From: Rubrivivax sp. SCN 71-131
GTDB lineage: Bacteria > Pseudomonadota > Gammaproteobacteria > Burkholderiales > Burkholderiaceae_C
DNA length: 64,000 bases
Assembly (NCBI GenBank): GCA_001724995.1
Contig: MEFD01000012.1
Coordinates: 248,001-312,000, forward strand
Direction: 5' to 3'
A model generated the notes under the pieces. It saw only the letters and a list, made by a program, of their open reading frames with translations. It searched no databases and was not told the DNA's origin. Positions 32,764 through 42,564 of the stretch are shown here, one piece after another (the stretch's first letter is position 1; every line of letters begins with the position of its first letter). Both the position numbers and the translations under genes were made by a program.

Positions 32764-33108
32764 CTACCAGCCCAGCCACAGGCGCAGCGGCAGGAAGACC
32801 GCCATTCCGACGACGAGGGTGATGAGGATGTCGCGCCTGGCGGCGTAGCAGAGCGCCGCGGCCAGGGCGCCGAAGAGCCGCGCGTCCTGCCAGGTCTGCA
32901 CGAGCTGGCCCTGCGTCAGCACCACCTCGGGCGCGACGATCGCCGCCAGCGCCGCCAGGGGCGCGTAGCGCAGGCCCTTGCGCAGCCAGGCCGGCAGCGG
33001 CCATTCGCGCTCGGGCAGCAGGAAGAAGCCGCGCGTCAGCAGCGTGACGCCGCCCAGCGCCAGCAGCGTGAGCAGCACCGGCCAGGTCCATTCGACGCTG
33101 TCCTGCAT
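32764..33108 (-). CDS. AzlD-family membrane protein
   Basis: A 114-residue protein with about four hydrophobic helices, the small subunit of AzlCD-type branched-chain amino acid exporters (AzlD, like E. coli YgaH). The core [21 protein letters not shown] and [16 protein letters not shown] fit the family. ATG 33108 starts a compact protein directly after azlC (13-base gap); readings beyond it are shadows. It presumably forms an exporter with the AzlC-like protein; substrate not determinable. Confidence 0.9.
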   Translation of the reverse strand: MQDSVEWTWPVLLTLLALGGVTLLTRGFFLLPEREWPLPAWLRKGLRYAPLAALAAIVAPEVVLTQGQLVQTWQDARLFGALAAALCYAARRDILITLVVGMAVFLPLRLWLGW

Positions 33109-33121
33109 CGCCGCGGCCGCC

Positions 33122-33853
33122 TCAGGTTCGATCGTCCAGCGGCAGCACCGTGCGCGTGCTGCGATGGTCGACGAGCAGGCCGGCGGCAACCGCCGCGACG
33201 ATCGCCGCCAGCACGTTGAGCTTGAGCGGCAGCGCGTAGGCCAGCACCGAGACCGCGGCGGCAACCCCCGCGGCGACCCAGGTCGCGCGGTCCACCAGCA
33301 TCGAGCCGACGACGCCGATCAGCACCAGCGGCCCGGCGAAATCCAGGCCCCAGTGCGCGGGCACGCGCTCGCCCAGCAGCACGCCGGCCACCGAGAGCAG
33401 TTGCCAGGAGATCCAGTTGATCGCCACACCGCCCCAGAAGTAAGGCAGTTGCTCGGGCCGCGGCACCGGCTCGGGGAAGCGGTGCACGAACTGCACGTAG
33501 TTGAGGTCGGCCGCGAAGTAGGCCAGGCGCATGCGCTGCGCCCGCGGCAGCGCGCCGAAGTACGGCCGCCACTGCGCCGAGAGCACGACGAAGCGCAGGT
33601 TGACGCAGGTCGCCGCCGCCAGCATCACCCCCACCGGCGCGCCCGCGGCCAGCAGCGGGATCGTCGCCAGTTGCGCGCTCGCCGCAAACATCAGCAGCGA
33701 CATCGTCAGCGCCACCGGGATCGAGAGCCCCGACTTCACCATCGCCACCCCGGTGACGAGGCCCCAGGCGGCGATGCCGATCGAGGGTGCGGTCATGTCG
33801 CGCGCGCCCAGGCGCACGTACTCGTTGCTCAGCCACGCGCGCAAGGCATGCAT
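33122..33853 (-). CDS. AzlC-family transporter large subunit
   Basis: A 243-residue inner-membrane protein, the large subunit of the AzlCD (LIV-E) exporter family. Typical features are the segment PSIGIAAWGLVTGVAMVKSGL, the MSLLMFAASAQLATIPLLAAGAP stretch and NLRFVVLSAQW. About seven hydrophobic helices are visible. The first 19 residues before MTAPS are plausible for the family. AzlD follows directly on the same strand, supporting a two-gene exporter operon. Confidence 0.92.
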   Translation of the reverse strand: MHALRAWLSNEYVRLGARDMTAPSIGIAAWGLVTGVAMVKSGLSIPVALTMSLLMFAASAQLATIPLLAAGAPVGVMLAAATCVNLRFVVLSAQWRPYFGALPRAQRMRLAYFAADLNYVQFVHRFPEPVPRPEQLPYFWGGVAINWISWQLLSVAGVLLGERVPAHWGLDFAGPLVLIGVVGSMLVDRATWVAAGVAAAVSVLAYALPLKLNVLAAIVAAVAAGLLVDHRSTRTVLPLDDRT

Positions 33854-33951
33854 ACGGTGATTTTCCCATTGCGGGCCGCGGGGCCCGGTGCGGCGCGCTG
33901 CGCTCGCCGGCAGGAGCTGCCGTGGCCGGATCGGCTTCAGTGGCGCTTGGC

Positions 33952-34308
33952 TCAGCGACGCTGGGGTTTGGCCGAGGGCGCAGCGTCGCCTTCGTCGTCG
34001 ACCGCAGCGGTCACCGGCGCCGGTGCCCCCGGCGGCGACAGCGTGGGCGCGACGACCTCGAGCTTGTTCTCCAGCATGTAGTCGTTCATCTCGCGCCAGC
34101 CGGCGAAGATCGCGCCCTTGTCGGCGCGGCGGTTGAGAACGTAGCAGTCCTCGATGGCGCGGCCGGCGTGGCGGCAGGCGCCGCCAATGGCCCTGCCGTC
34201 GGCGTCGCGCCGCGCCGCGACCACGCTCGCGCCTTCGATCCCCAGCAGATCGCAGCCGCCGAGCAGGGCGAGCAGCAGCGGGGCAAGGGCAAGGGCGAAG
34301 CGGCGCAT
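33952..34308 (-). CDS. small putative lipoprotein
   Basis: A 118-residue protein with a lipoprotein signal (MRRFALALAPLLLALLGGC, lipobox LGGC, lipidated cysteine 19). The mature part has two further cysteines (AIGGACRHAGRAIEDCYVL) and a C-terminal Pro/Ala-rich tail. I do not recognise a family. It lies between azlC and fmt on the same strand without clear operon evidence. Confidence 0.65.
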   Translation of the reverse strand: MRRFALALAPLLLALLGGCDLLGIEGASVVAARRDADGRAIGGACRHAGRAIEDCYVLNRRADKGAIFAGWREMNDYMLENKLEVVAPTLSPPGAPAPVTAAVDDEGDAAPSAKPQRR

Positions 34309-34380
34309 GGCGTGACGGCGGGGCTGGTCAGGCTCTATCGGCAGCCGCCGCGGCGGACTTGAGCGCGGCGGCCCGCGACG

Positions 34381-35364
34381 TCAGGGTGAGGCCGGCAGCG
34401 GCAGCTGCGTTCCCGGCCCCACCGCCTGTCCGCGCAGGAAGTCGGCCACCGCCACGCGCCGCCCGCCCATGCGCTGCAGCTCGAGCAGCTCCAGCACGCC
34501 ATCGCCGCAGGCGACCTGCAGGCGCCCCGGCTCGGGCAGGATGCAACGGCCCGGCGCGAGCGCCGCGGTCGGCGCCTGGCCGATCCGCGCGCGCCACAGC
34601 TTCACCGCCTGCCCGGCAAGTTCGAAGTTCGCTCCCGGGAAGGGGTCGAAGGCGCGCACCCGGCGCTCGATCAGCGCCGCGGGCAGGCGCCAGTCGATCG
34701 CCGCCTCGGCCTTGTCGATCTTCGCGGCGTAGGAGATGCCTGCCGTTGGTTGCGGCTGTGCGGGCAAGCGGCCGCTCACCCACAGCGGCAAACCCTCGAC
34801 CACGAGCTGCGCGCCGAGCACGGCCAGGCGGTCGTGCAGGCTGGCCGCGTTGTCCGTGGCGCCGATGGGCAGACGGCGCGCCAGCAGCATCGGCCCGGTG
34901 TCCAGGCCGGCGTCCATCTGCATCAGCGTGATGCCCGTCTCGGCGTCACCGGCCTCGATCGCGCGCTGGATCGGCGCGGCGCCGCGCCAGCGCGGCAGCA
35001 GCGAGGCGTGGATGTTGAGCGCACCATGAAGCGCGCAAGTCAGCGCCCACTGCGGCAAGATGAGGCCGTAGGCGGCGACGACGAGCACGTCCAGCCGCGC
35101 CTGCGCGAGCGCCGCCTGCGCCGCGGCGGCGTCCTCGGCGAAGCGGCCATCGAGGCGCAGGCCGCGCGGCTGCAGCACCGGCAGGCCGCGCGCCAGCGCC
35201 TCCACCTTCACGGCCGAGGCCTGCAGCTTCATCCCCCGTCCGGCGGGCCGGTCGGGCTGCGTCAGCACCAGCGCCACCGTGTGGCCGGCGTCGGCGATCG
35301 CTGCCAGCGCCGCGCGCGCGAACTCCGGCGTGCCCGCGAATCCGACGCGCAGCGGCTCAGTCAT
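34381..35364 (-). CDS. fmt: methionyl-tRNA formyltransferase
   Basis: Formylates initiator Met-tRNA using 10-formyl-tetrahydrofolate. The 327-residue protein has the N-terminal [15 protein letters not shown], the catalytic core [39 protein letters not shown], and the C-terminal tRNA-binding domain with [15 protein letters not shown]. It overlaps the end of def by 8 bases (35357-35364), so def-fmt is one coupled operon, the universal pairing of the formylation and deformylation enzymes. Confidence 0.97.
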   Translation of the reverse strand: MTEPLRVGFAGTPEFARAALAAIADAGHTVALVLTQPDRPAGRGMKLQASAVKVEALARGLPVLQPRGLRLDGRFAEDAAAAQAALAQARLDVLVVAAYGLILPQWALTCALHGALNIHASLLPRWRGAAPIQRAIEAGDAETGITLMQMDAGLDTGPMLLARRLPIGATDNAASLHDRLAVLGAQLVVEGLPLWVSGRLPAQPQPTAGISYAAKIDKAEAAIDWRLPAALIERRVRAFDPFPGANFELAGQAVKLWRARIGQAPTAALAPGRCILPEPGRLQVACGDGVLELLELQRMGGRRVAVADFLRGQAVGPGTQLPLPASP

Positions 35365-35872
35365 CGCGCGGCTCGTCGCGCGCCTTCTTCAGCAGCTTGG
35401 TGCGGATGCGGTCACGCTTGAGCGCGCTCAGGTACTCGACGAAGACCTTGCCGCGCAGATGATCCATCTCGTGCTGCACGCACACCGCAGCCAGGCCCTC
35501 GGCGTGCATCTCGAAGCCCTCGCCCTGGCGATCCAGCGCCCGCACCTTGACGCTGGCGTGGCGCTCGACCTTGTCGTAGATCGCCGGCACCGAGAGACAG
35601 CCCTCCTCGGCCACGCGCATCTCCTCGCTCTGCCAGATCTGCTCCGGGTTGACGAGCACGATCGGGTGGTCGCGCGTCTCGGAGGTGTCCATCACGATCA
35701 CGCACTCGTGCACGTCGACCTGCGTGGCCGCCAGGCCCACGCCCTCGGCGGCATACATGGTCTCGAGCATGTCGTCGACGAGCCGGCGAATGCGTTCGTC
35801 GACCGCGGCCACGGGTCGGGCCACCGTATGCAGCCGGGGATCGGGGTAGCGCAGGATGTTCAAGCAGGCCAT
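35357..35872 (-). CDS. def: peptide deformylase
   Basis: A metalloenzyme removing the formyl group from nascent proteins. Its 171 residues carry all three motifs: GVGLAATQ (44-51), EGCLSVP (90-96, metal ligand Cys92) and HEMDH (134-138). ATG 35872 gives the usual [14 protein letters not shown] start; the reading to 36001 is rejected. It overlaps fmt downstream and is divergent from the LysM-dprA-smg cluster, the standard betaproteobacterial arrangement. Confidence 0.97.
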   Translation of the reverse strand: MACLNILRYPDPRLHTVARPVAAVDERIRRLVDDMLETMYAAEGVGLAATQVDVHECVIVMDTSETRDHPIVLVNPEQIWQSEEMRVAEEGCLSVPAIYDKVERHASVKVRALDRQGEGFEMHAEGLAAVCVQHEMDHLRGKVFVEYLSALKRDRIRTKLLKKARDEPRDD

Positions 35873-36006
35873 CGGAACAAGGAAGGCAGCAAAGCGGCAG
35901 GAGGGTCGCCCAGGCGCGCGGCAACACCGGGAAACAGTTGTGGACGGTGCGCAACGACGTTGGCGTCCGTGGTTCACGCACGAGGCGTTCACCTGGGGCA
36001 CTTTCG

Positions 36007-36035
36007 TTGCGATATCAATGCGTTAGGGGCAGAAT
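36007..36035 (+). promoter_or_regulatory. putative sigma-70 promoter for LysM-dprA cluster
   Basis: TTGCGA (36007-36012), a 17-base spacer and CAGAAT (36030-36035), about 120 bases before the LysM gene start, in the divergent def/LysM spacer. Base matches are moderate; no other candidate in the 284-base gap is better. Confidence 0.45.
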
Positions 36036-36156
36036 CTGCGAAATCAAGTGAAGATTCCGGGCGCGCCGGCAGCTCGCCGCCGCGGCACACCCGGAGCCCC
36101 TGCCACGGATTGTGGCATTTGCGCGCCGCAGCCGGCGCCAGCCCGGAGACCCGTCC

Positions 36157-37353
36157 ATGAGTCCAAGCGATCGCTCAGGCGTGCCACGCGACTGGGGCCG
36201 CGCCGTGCTGACCCTGGGTCTCGCGGCCACGCTCGGCTCGCCCTGGCCGAGCCCGGCCCTGGCCGCGGCCGGCGACTTTCCCATCACCGAGCAGCAGCGC
36301 GCCACCGCCACGCAGGTTGCGCAGGCCGGCGTGGCGCTGTCCGATCTGGCGGCCAACGCGCCCGAGTCGCACACCGTGCAACGCGGCGACACGCTGTGGG
36401 ACATCTCCAAGCTGTTCCTGAAGAGCCCCTGGCGCTGGCCGCAACTCTGGGGCATGAACCTCGACCAGATCCGCAACCCGCACCTGATCTACCCCGGCCA
36501 GGTGCTGGTGCTGGTGAAGGAGGGCGGACGCGCGCGGCTGGTGCTCGGCCAGGACAGCTCGCCGGTGCCGGGCAACACCGTCAAGCTGAGCCCGCGGGCG
36601 CGCGCCGAGCTGCTGCCCAACGGCGCCATCGCGGCGATCCCGCTGCACCTGATCGGCCCCTTCCTCAACGAAGCGGTGGTGTTCGACACCGACGCGCTCG
36701 CGCTTGCGCCGCGCATCGTCGCCACCCAGGAGAACCGCGTCATCGTCTCGCGCGGCGAGACCGCCTACGTGCGCGGCGACCTCGCCGGCGCGCGCGACTT
36801 CCGGCTCTTCCGCGAACCCAAGCCGCTGCTCGACCCGGAAACGCGCGAGGTGCTCGGCTTCGAGGCCACCTACGTCGGCACGGCCGAGTTCGTGCGCGAA
36901 GGCGGTGTCGTTGCCGCCGCCGAAGGCAAGGAGGCGGCGGTGGTGCCGGCCACCTTCACGATCAGCAGCACGCGGCTCGAGGCAGGTGTCGGCGACCGCC
37001 TGTCGCCGGTGCCGCCGAGCGAACTCGCCGCCTACGCGCCACACCCGCCCAGCGGCAGCGTCGAGGGCCGCATCATCTCCGTCTACGGCGAGGCCGTGCG
37101 CGCCGGGCAGAACCAGATCGTCGCCCTCAACCGCGGCGCGCGCGACGGCATGGAACGCGGCCACGTGCTCGCCCTCTGGCGCGCCGGCCGCGTCGCCATC
37201 GACTCGACCGACGACAAGCGCACGGTGATGCGCCTGCCCGACGAGCGCCACGGCCTGCTCTTCGTCTTCCGCGTCTTCGAGCGCGTCTCCTATGCGCTGA
37301 TCATCTCGGTGCAGGAGCCCGTGGGCGTGGGCGACCGCTTCACCCAGCCCTGA
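36157..37353 (+). CDS. exported LysM peptidoglycan-binding protein
   Basis: A 398-residue exported protein. A signal peptide covers about the first 37 residues (ends SPALAAA). A LysM domain at about 71-120 (SHTVQRGDTLWDISKLFLKSP ... HLIYPGQVLVLV) should bind peptidoglycan. The larger C-terminal part is characteristic of the betaproteobacterial LysM protein encoded beside dprA; its function is not established. The ATG at 36157 is the only start near the signal. dprA starts 31 bases downstream, so the two are likely co-transcribed. Confidence 0.9.
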   Translation: MSPSDRSGVPRDWGRAVLTLGLAATLGSPWPSPALAAAGDFPITEQQRATATQVAQAGVALSDLAANAPESHTVQRGDTLWDISKLFLKSPWRWPQLWGMNLDQIRNPHLIYPGQVLVLVKEGGRARLVLGQDSSPVPGNTVKLSPRARAELLPNGAIAAIPLHLIGPFLNEAVVFDTDALALAPRIVATQENRVIVSRGETAYVRGDLAGARDFRLFREPKPLLDPETREVLGFEATYVGTAEFVREGGVVAAAEGKEAAVVPATFTISSTRLEAGVGDRLSPVPPSELAAYAPHPPSGSVEGRIISVYGEAVRAGQNQIVALNRGARDGMERGHVLALWRAGRVAIDSTDDKRTVMRLPDERHGLLFVFRVFERVSYALIISVQEPVGVGDRFTQP

Positions 37354-37384
37354 AGCGCCCATCCCTGGCCGCCGGGGCCGGCGC

Positions 37385-38557
37385 GTGATCGACGCCGACG
37401 AACTCGCCGCCTGGCTGCGGCTGCTGCTGACCCCCGGCGTCGGACGCGAAAGCGCGCGCCGCCTGCTTGGCGCCTTCGGGTCGCCGCAGGCCGTCGCCGG
37501 CGCGACGCGCGCGGCGCTGGCCGAGGTCGTGGGGCCGCGCCAGGCCGCGGCGGTGGCGGCCGGGCCGCCGCAGTTGCAGGCCCAGCTTGCCGCCGTCGGC
37601 CGCTGGCTCGAGGGCGGCAGCGACCGCCACCTGCTCACGCTTGGCGACGCCGCCTACCCGCAGCCGCTGCTCGAGAGCCCGGACCCGCCGCTGCTGCTCT
37701 ACGTGCAGGGCGACCTCGGCACGCTGGGGGTGACCGCGCTGGCCGTCGTCGGCAGCCGCAAGCCGACGGCGCAGGGGCTGGATCACGCCCGACGCTTCGC
37801 CGGCGCCTTCGCCGAGAGCGGGTTCGTCGTCGTCTCGGGTCTCGCCCTGGGCATCGACGGTGCCGCGCACGAAGGGGCGCTTGCGGCCGGCGGCAGGACG
37901 ATCGCCGTGCTCGGCACCGGCATCGACCGCCTCTACCCGCAGCGCCACGTCGATCTCGCCCGGCGCATCGCCGCGCAGGGCGCGCTGGTGAGCGAGTTCG
38001 TCCCGGGCACGCCGCCGCTGGCGGAGAACTTCCCGCAGCGCAACCGCATCATCGCCGGGCTCGGCCTCGGCACGCTGGTGATCGAAGCCGCGCTGCGCTC
38101 GGGCTCGCTGATCACCGCGCGCCTGGCCAACGAAGCCGGGCGCGAGGTCTTCGCGCTGCCCGGATCGATCCACGCCGAGCAGTCGCGCGGCTGCCACGCG
38201 CTCATCCGCGACGGCGCGCGGCTGGTCGAGACGCCGGCCGAGATCCTCGACGAACTGCGCCGCCCGGCCGGGCTGCTGCAGCCGGCGCCGCGGCCGCGCC
38301 TGCGTGCAACGCCCCGCAGCGCTGCCGATGGCCCGCACGCACCGCGCGACCCTGCCGCGGCGGCGCTGCCCGGGGGCGACGCCGACGAGGATCCGCTGCT
38401 GCAGGCCCTCGGCCACGACCCGATCAGTCTCGACAGCCTGCAGGCGCGCACCGGCTGGCCGACCTCGCAGCTGCTGGCCCGGCTGCTCGAGCTCGAGTTG
38501 CGCGGGCAGCTCGTGCGCCTGCCCGGCGGTCTGCTGCAGCGCCGCGGCCTGGCCTGA
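37385..38557 (+). CDS. dprA: DNA-processing protein DprA
   Basis: Binds incoming single-stranded DNA in natural transformation and loads RecA. Its 390 residues include an N-terminal helical domain, the Rossmann-like DprA core (AVVGSRKPTAQGLDHARRFA, VSGLALGIDGAAHEGAL, AVLGTGIDRLYPQRH, FPQRNRIIAGLGLGTLVIEA, SGSLITARLANEAGREVFALPGS) and a C-terminal winged-helix-like domain after a proline/alanine linker. The start is GTG 37385. It lies between the LysM gene and smg, as in other Burkholderiales. Confidence 0.96.
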   Translation: MIDADELAAWLRLLLTPGVGRESARRLLGAFGSPQAVAGATRAALAEVVGPRQAAAVAAGPPQLQAQLAAVGRWLEGGSDRHLLTLGDAAYPQPLLESPDPPLLLYVQGDLGTLGVTALAVVGSRKPTAQGLDHARRFAGAFAESGFVVVSGLALGIDGAAHEGALAAGGRTIAVLGTGIDRLYPQRHVDLARRIAAQGALVSEFVPGTPPLAENFPQRNRIIAGLGLGTLVIEAALRSGSLITARLANEAGREVFALPGSIHAEQSRGCHALIRDGARLVETPAEILDELRRPAGLLQPAPRPRLRATPRSAADGPHAPRDPAAAALPGGDADEDPLLQALGHDPISLDSLQARTGWPTSQLLARLLELELRGQLVRLPGGLLQRRGLA

Positions 38558-38626
38558 GCCGGGGAAGCCCCCGGGCCCCACCCGGGCGCCCCCCCAGGCG
38601 CCGGGGAAGCACGGGGAGGCCTGGGG

Positions 38627-38632
38627 TATAGT
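38627..38632 (+). promoter_or_regulatory. possible -10 box next to smg start
   Basis: TATAGT ends six bases before the smg ATG (38639). If used, transcription would begin at or very near the start codon, giving a leaderless mRNA. No ribosome site is correctly spaced (GGGGAGG is about 20 bases upstream). A clear -35 box is not visible. Confidence 0.3.
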
Positions 38633-38638
38633 GACCCC

Positions 38639-39091
38639 ATGTTCGATGTGCTGGTCTATCTCTACGAGAACTACTGGCGCCCCGATGCCTGCCCGGACCA
38701 TCGGCAGTTGCAGCGCAAGCTCAGCGCCGTCGGTTTCGAGTCCGACGAGATCCGCCTCGCGCTGCGCTGGCTCGATGGCCTCGCCAACAGTGCCGAGGCG
38801 CAGGTCTGCGCCCAGCGCGGCGACAGCCTGCGCGTCTACACCGACGCCGAGCGCGAGCAGCTGGGCCTGGAATCGATCGCCTTCATCAGCTTTCTCGAGT
38901 CCGCGGGCGTGCTGCCGCCGGCGATGCGCGAGATGGTCATCGACCGCGCCAGCGCCGTGGGCGACCGCCCGATCGCGCTGGACGACCTCAAGGTCATCGT
39001 GCTGATGGTCTTCTGGAGCCTGGGCGAGGAACCCGACACGCTGATTCTCGACGAGCTCTTCGTCGCGCCCGAGGATCGCCTGATCCACTGA
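38639..39091 (+). CDS. smg: Smg family protein (DUF494)
   Basis: A 150-residue protein of the DUF494/Smg family, named from its place beside dprA in E. coli. It starts MFDVLVYLYENYWRPDACPD and ends in the conserved DTLILDELFVAPEDRLIH. The molecular role is unknown. Full length for the family. It converges on the second DUF1631 gene, where topA often follows in relatives. Confidence 0.95.
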   Translation: MFDVLVYLYENYWRPDACPDHRQLQRKLSAVGFESDEIRLALRWLDGLANSAEAQVCAQRGDSLRVYTDAEREQLGLESIAFISFLESAGVLPPAMREMVIDRASAVGDRPIALDDLKVIVLMVFWSLGEEPDTLILDELFVAPEDRLIH

Positions 39092-39128
39092 CCCCGCGTT
39101 GACCCGCCGGCCGCCGGCCCGGGGCGCT

Positions 39129-41471
39129 TCAGTTCAGCAGCCGCGAGGCATCCACGTCCAGCTTGGCGAGCGCGCTGCGCGTGGCGCGCACGGTCAGCGC
39201 CTCGTCCTGCGCCGGCAGCAGCAGCCCGGCCTGCAGGAAGCTCGCCAGCCGCTGCTGCTGGAACAGCATGCATCGCCCCTGCGGCGTGACGAACAGCGAG
39301 AGCTGCTTGCGCAGGCCCTGCCAGGCCAGTTGCACGGGCTCCTGCCGGCCCTTGTGCTCGAGCATGAACCAGCTGCCCACCTGCAGCTCGCGCGCCCAGG
39401 CGAGCATCGCCGGCGTCGGCATCGAGCCGCCGTCGAGCACGATCTCCAGGTCCTCGCTCTGCTGGCCGGAGAGGTCGACGACCATCGACTCGTCGATCTC
39501 CACGTTGTTCGCGTCGGGCAGCAGCTCCTCCAGCGTCTCCAGGCGCTCCATCATCGCGCGCAGCCGGTCGTCCGGGATCACCGCGGCACGCGCGGTGAAG
39601 GCCGCGGCCAGGGAGTTGTTGAGCTGCTGGATCTGCTCGTCCTGGCGCGCGGCGTCGAGGCCCGCGGCCGACATGCCCTCGCGCAGCTGCTTGAGCAGCG
39701 GCGGCAGGCGGCGGATGACCTCGGCGCGCTCCTCGCGCGAGACCTTGGCGCTGGCCGACCAGATGAGGTCGGCGGCGGCGCGCTTCATGCGCTTGGTCGC
39801 ATCGCCCTGCGCGCCCCAGCGCACCGCGGCGGTGGCCAGCACGTCGGCCCAGACGTGGAAGAGGAACTGGCGCACGCCCTCCTGCACCGGCACCTCGTTG
39901 AGCATGCGCCGCAGCTCGATCGTGTACTGGATCGCCAGCGTCTCGCGCTGCTCCACCTGCTGCGCCAGCGACACGCCCTTCCTCGTGGCCTCGTTCTGGT
40001 CGCGGAAATACTGCTCGAGGAACTTCTCGAACTCGGTCAGCACGGTCCGGAACACGCGCCGCCCGGTGTCCGGGTAGGCCTCCACGACCTGCACGATGCG
40101 CTTGATCTCGCGCTCCAGGGCCTGACCCACCTGCGCCGAGGTGTCGAAGCCCATGACGCAGGCGCCCATGCGGTCGATGAGACGGCGTGCCGGGTGGTCG
40201 GTTGTCGCGAAGAAGTCCGGCTCCGAGACCGCCACGCGCAGCACCGGCATCTGCAGCCGCGCGAACCACACGCGCACCGCGGCCGGGATGCGGTCCTCGG
40301 TGAGGATGCTCTGGAACAGCAGCGCGACGATCTCGATCGTCGCCCGCTCCTCGGGTGTCGCGGCAGCGCGCTTGAGCACCTGCTTGCGCTGGTGCAGTTC
40401 CTCCAGCATCGCCGGCGTGGTGAGCTGCATCGCGCGCTGCGTCGTCGCCATGAAGCGGCGCTTGAGACCCGCCTGCGCGGTTTCGATGGCCTGCGCGAGT
40501 CCCGGGGAAACCGCCGTTGCCGCTGCGCCCGCCGCGCCCGCAGCGCCCGCGGAGGTGCGGCCGAAGCTCGGCAGATGGCGCCCGACGAGGCGGTTCAACC
40601 GCAGCAGCACCGCCTCGGCATGCTCGCCGCTGCGCGGCAGCTGGGCGCTGCGCGTCATGAGGCGGGTCTCCTCGCCCACGCCGCCGTGCCCCGCGCGCAC
40701 GAAGCCCTCGTTCGTCGTCGGGTCGAAGCCCGGCGCCGCCGCCGCGCCGAACTGCGACGGCAGGGCCGGCGCCCCGCTGCCCGCCGCCCAGCCCGGCGCC
40801 GCCTGCGGATGGGTGCGCGCGCGGCGGATGAAGGGCCGCAGGTCGACCTCCGGCAGCACGCGCTGCTCGATCAGCCAGCGGTTGGTCTCGTGGTAGCACT
40901 CCTCGACGAGGTGCGCGAACTCCTCGTGCAGCACGGCCTGCAGCTCGCGCCAGCTCGCCAGGCCGATGCCGGCGGCGCGCCAGGCGTCGAAGACGATGCG
41001 CGCCAGCACGTGCGCCCGCAGCAGGTCCTGCGCCTCGAGCTCACCGCGCCCTTCGAGCGTGGCCACGCGCGAGCGCAGGTCGGCGAACTCCCAGGAGGCG
41101 CGGTCCATCATCGCCAGCGCCAGGCGCGAGGTGACGATCTCCAGCTCGATGGTGTCGTCGTCGACGAGCGCGAGCCCGCCCACACCGCCCGAGCCCGCCA
41201 GCCCCGCCGGGCGTGTCGCCGTGGCGCCCTGGGCCAGCGCCTGGCGCAGGCCGCCCACCATGCCGCGGTGCCAGGCCTGGGCGCCCTTCTGCAGCTCCTG
41301 CAGCAGGTCGCGCCGGCGCATGAAGACGGCGTGCTCGCAGGGCTTGTCCATCAGGCTGCGGCTGCCCTCGAGCGCGGCCTGCACCAGCGCCGCCAGGTTG
41401 CGCGTCAGCCCTTCGACATACAGGCGCCGTGCCTGGGCGGCCAGCTGCGAAGGACCGGCGACGGTCGCCAT
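39129..41471 (-). CDS. DUF1631 family protein (long paralogue)
   Basis: A 780-residue member of DUF1631, a betaproteobacterial family often mislabelled thymidine phosphorylase. It has the N-terminal LALVDDDTIELEIVTSRLALAMM, a middle region of long helices (FRDQNEATRKGVSLAQQVEQ...), and a C-terminal segment starting VGSWFMLEHKGRQEPVQLAW that resembles a PilZ-like barrel. Organisation matches the shorter copy at 5150-6901. The start at 41471 is the only reasonable ATG. It lies 49 bases downstream of secF on the same strand. No function is established; the C-terminal likeness to PilZ is my inference. Confidence 0.88.
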   Translation of the reverse strand: MATVAGPSQLAAQARRLYVEGLTRNLAALVQAALEGSRSLMDKPCEHAVFMRRRDLLQELQKGAQAWHRGMVGGLRQALAQGATATRPAGLAGSGGVGGLALVDDDTIELEIVTSRLALAMMDRASWEFADLRSRVATLEGRGELEAQDLLRAHVLARIVFDAWRAAGIGLASWRELQAVLHEEFAHLVEECYHETNRWLIEQRVLPEVDLRPFIRRARTHPQAAPGWAAGSGAPALPSQFGAAAAPGFDPTTNEGFVRAGHGGVGEETRLMTRSAQLPRSGEHAEAVLLRLNRLVGRHLPSFGRTSAGAAGAAGAAATAVSPGLAQAIETAQAGLKRRFMATTQRAMQLTTPAMLEELHQRKQVLKRAAATPEERATIEIVALLFQSILTEDRIPAAVRVWFARLQMPVLRVAVSEPDFFATTDHPARRLIDRMGACVMGFDTSAQVGQALEREIKRIVQVVEAYPDTGRRVFRTVLTEFEKFLEQYFRDQNEATRKGVSLAQQVEQRETLAIQYTIELRRMLNEVPVQEGVRQFLFHVWADVLATAAVRWGAQGDATKRMKRAAADLIWSASAKVSREERAEVIRRLPPLLKQLREGMSAAGLDAARQDEQIQQLNNSLAAAFTARAAVIPDDRLRAMMERLETLEELLPDANNVEIDESMVVDLSGQQSEDLEIVLDGGSMPTPAMLAWARELQVGSWFMLEHKGRQEPVQLAWQGLRKQLSLFVTPQGRCMLFQQQRLASFLQAGLLLPAQDEALTVRATRSALAKLDVDASRLLN

Positions 41472-41520
41472 GGCGGGTGCAAGAAGGGAGTATTCGTGAA
41501 TTCCTGACGCTCAGGGCACT

Positions 41521-42552
41521 CTACACCACGGCCCCTGCATTGGGATCGTTGGGATCGTGATCCTTGGTGTGCTTGACAAGATCCTCGCGCTTCACCCGCA
41601 GCCACAGCGTGATGCCGGAGGCGACGAAGATCGACGAATAGATGCCAAAGAGGATGCCGATCGTCAGCGCCACCGCGAAGTAGTGCAGCGTCGGCCCGCC
41701 GAAGAGCATCATCGAGACCACCATCATCTGCGTGCTGCCGTGGGTGATGATGGTGCGGCTGATCGTGCTGGTGATGGCGTGGTCGATGACCTGCGGAGTG
41801 TCGAGCTTGCGGTACTTGCGGAAGGTCTCGCGGATGCGGTCGAAGATGACCACCGACTCGTTCACGGAGTAGCCCAGCACCGCCAGCACGGCGGCGAGCA
41901 CGGCGAGCGAGAACTCCCACTGGAAGAAGGCGAAGAAGCCCAGGATGATGACGACGTCGTGCAGGTTGGCGATGACGCCGGCAACGCCGAACTTCCACTC
42001 GAAGCGCAGCGCCAGGTAGATCACGATGCCGATCACCGTGAAGGCCAGCGCCAGCGCCCCGTCGCGCGCCAGTTCCGAGCCCACCGAGGGCCCGACGAAC
42101 TCGGTGCGGCTGAGCTTCACCGGCTCGGCGCCGCCGGCAACGCCGCAGGCCGAGCGCGCCACCTGTTCGCCCTGCGGCGTCGTGTACTGGCGCGACTCCA
42201 CGCTGCCGGACTCGGCCTTGCACAGCGCATCGAAGACCCGCGCCGCGATCTCGGACTGCTTCACGTCCTCGCGCACCGGCACGCGGATGAGCACGTCGCG
42301 CGAGGTGCCGAAGTTCTGCACCTGCACCTCGCCGAAGCCCAGCGCGTCGACCGTGCCGCGCACCTTCTCGAGATTCGCGGCCTGCGCGTACTCGACCTCG
42401 AGCACGGTGCCGCCGGTGAACTCGATCGACAGGTGCAGGCCCCGCGTCACCAGGAAGAAGATCGCCAGCAGGAAGGTGACGAACGAAACGACGTTGAACA
42501 CCAGCACATGGCGCATGAACCGGATGTCCCGTCGGATACGGAAGAACTCCAT
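41521..42552 (-). CDS. secF: protein translocase subunit SecF
   Basis: The membrane partner of SecD in proton-motive-force-driven protein export. Its 343 residues start MEFFRIRRDIRFMRHVLVFN, with six predicted helices, a periplasmic domain beginning RGLHLSIEFTGGTVLEV, and the SecF signatures LGYSVNESVVIFDRIRE and SRTIITHGSTQMMV. It follows secD by 12 bases, forming yajC-secD-secF. Confidence 0.97.
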   Translation of the reverse strand: MEFFRIRRDIRFMRHVLVFNVVSFVTFLLAIFFLVTRGLHLSIEFTGGTVLEVEYAQAANLEKVRGTVDALGFGEVQVQNFGTSRDVLIRVPVREDVKQSEIAARVFDALCKAESGSVESRQYTTPQGEQVARSACGVAGGAEPVKLSRTEFVGPSVGSELARDGALALAFTVIGIVIYLALRFEWKFGVAGVIANLHDVVIILGFFAFFQWEFSLAVLAAVLAVLGYSVNESVVIFDRIRETFRKYRKLDTPQVIDHAITSTISRTIITHGSTQMMVVSMMLFGGPTLHYFAVALTIGILFGIYSSIFVASGITLWLRVKREDLVKHTKDHDPNDPNAGAVV

Positions 42553-42564
42553 CGCCGCGCCTCC

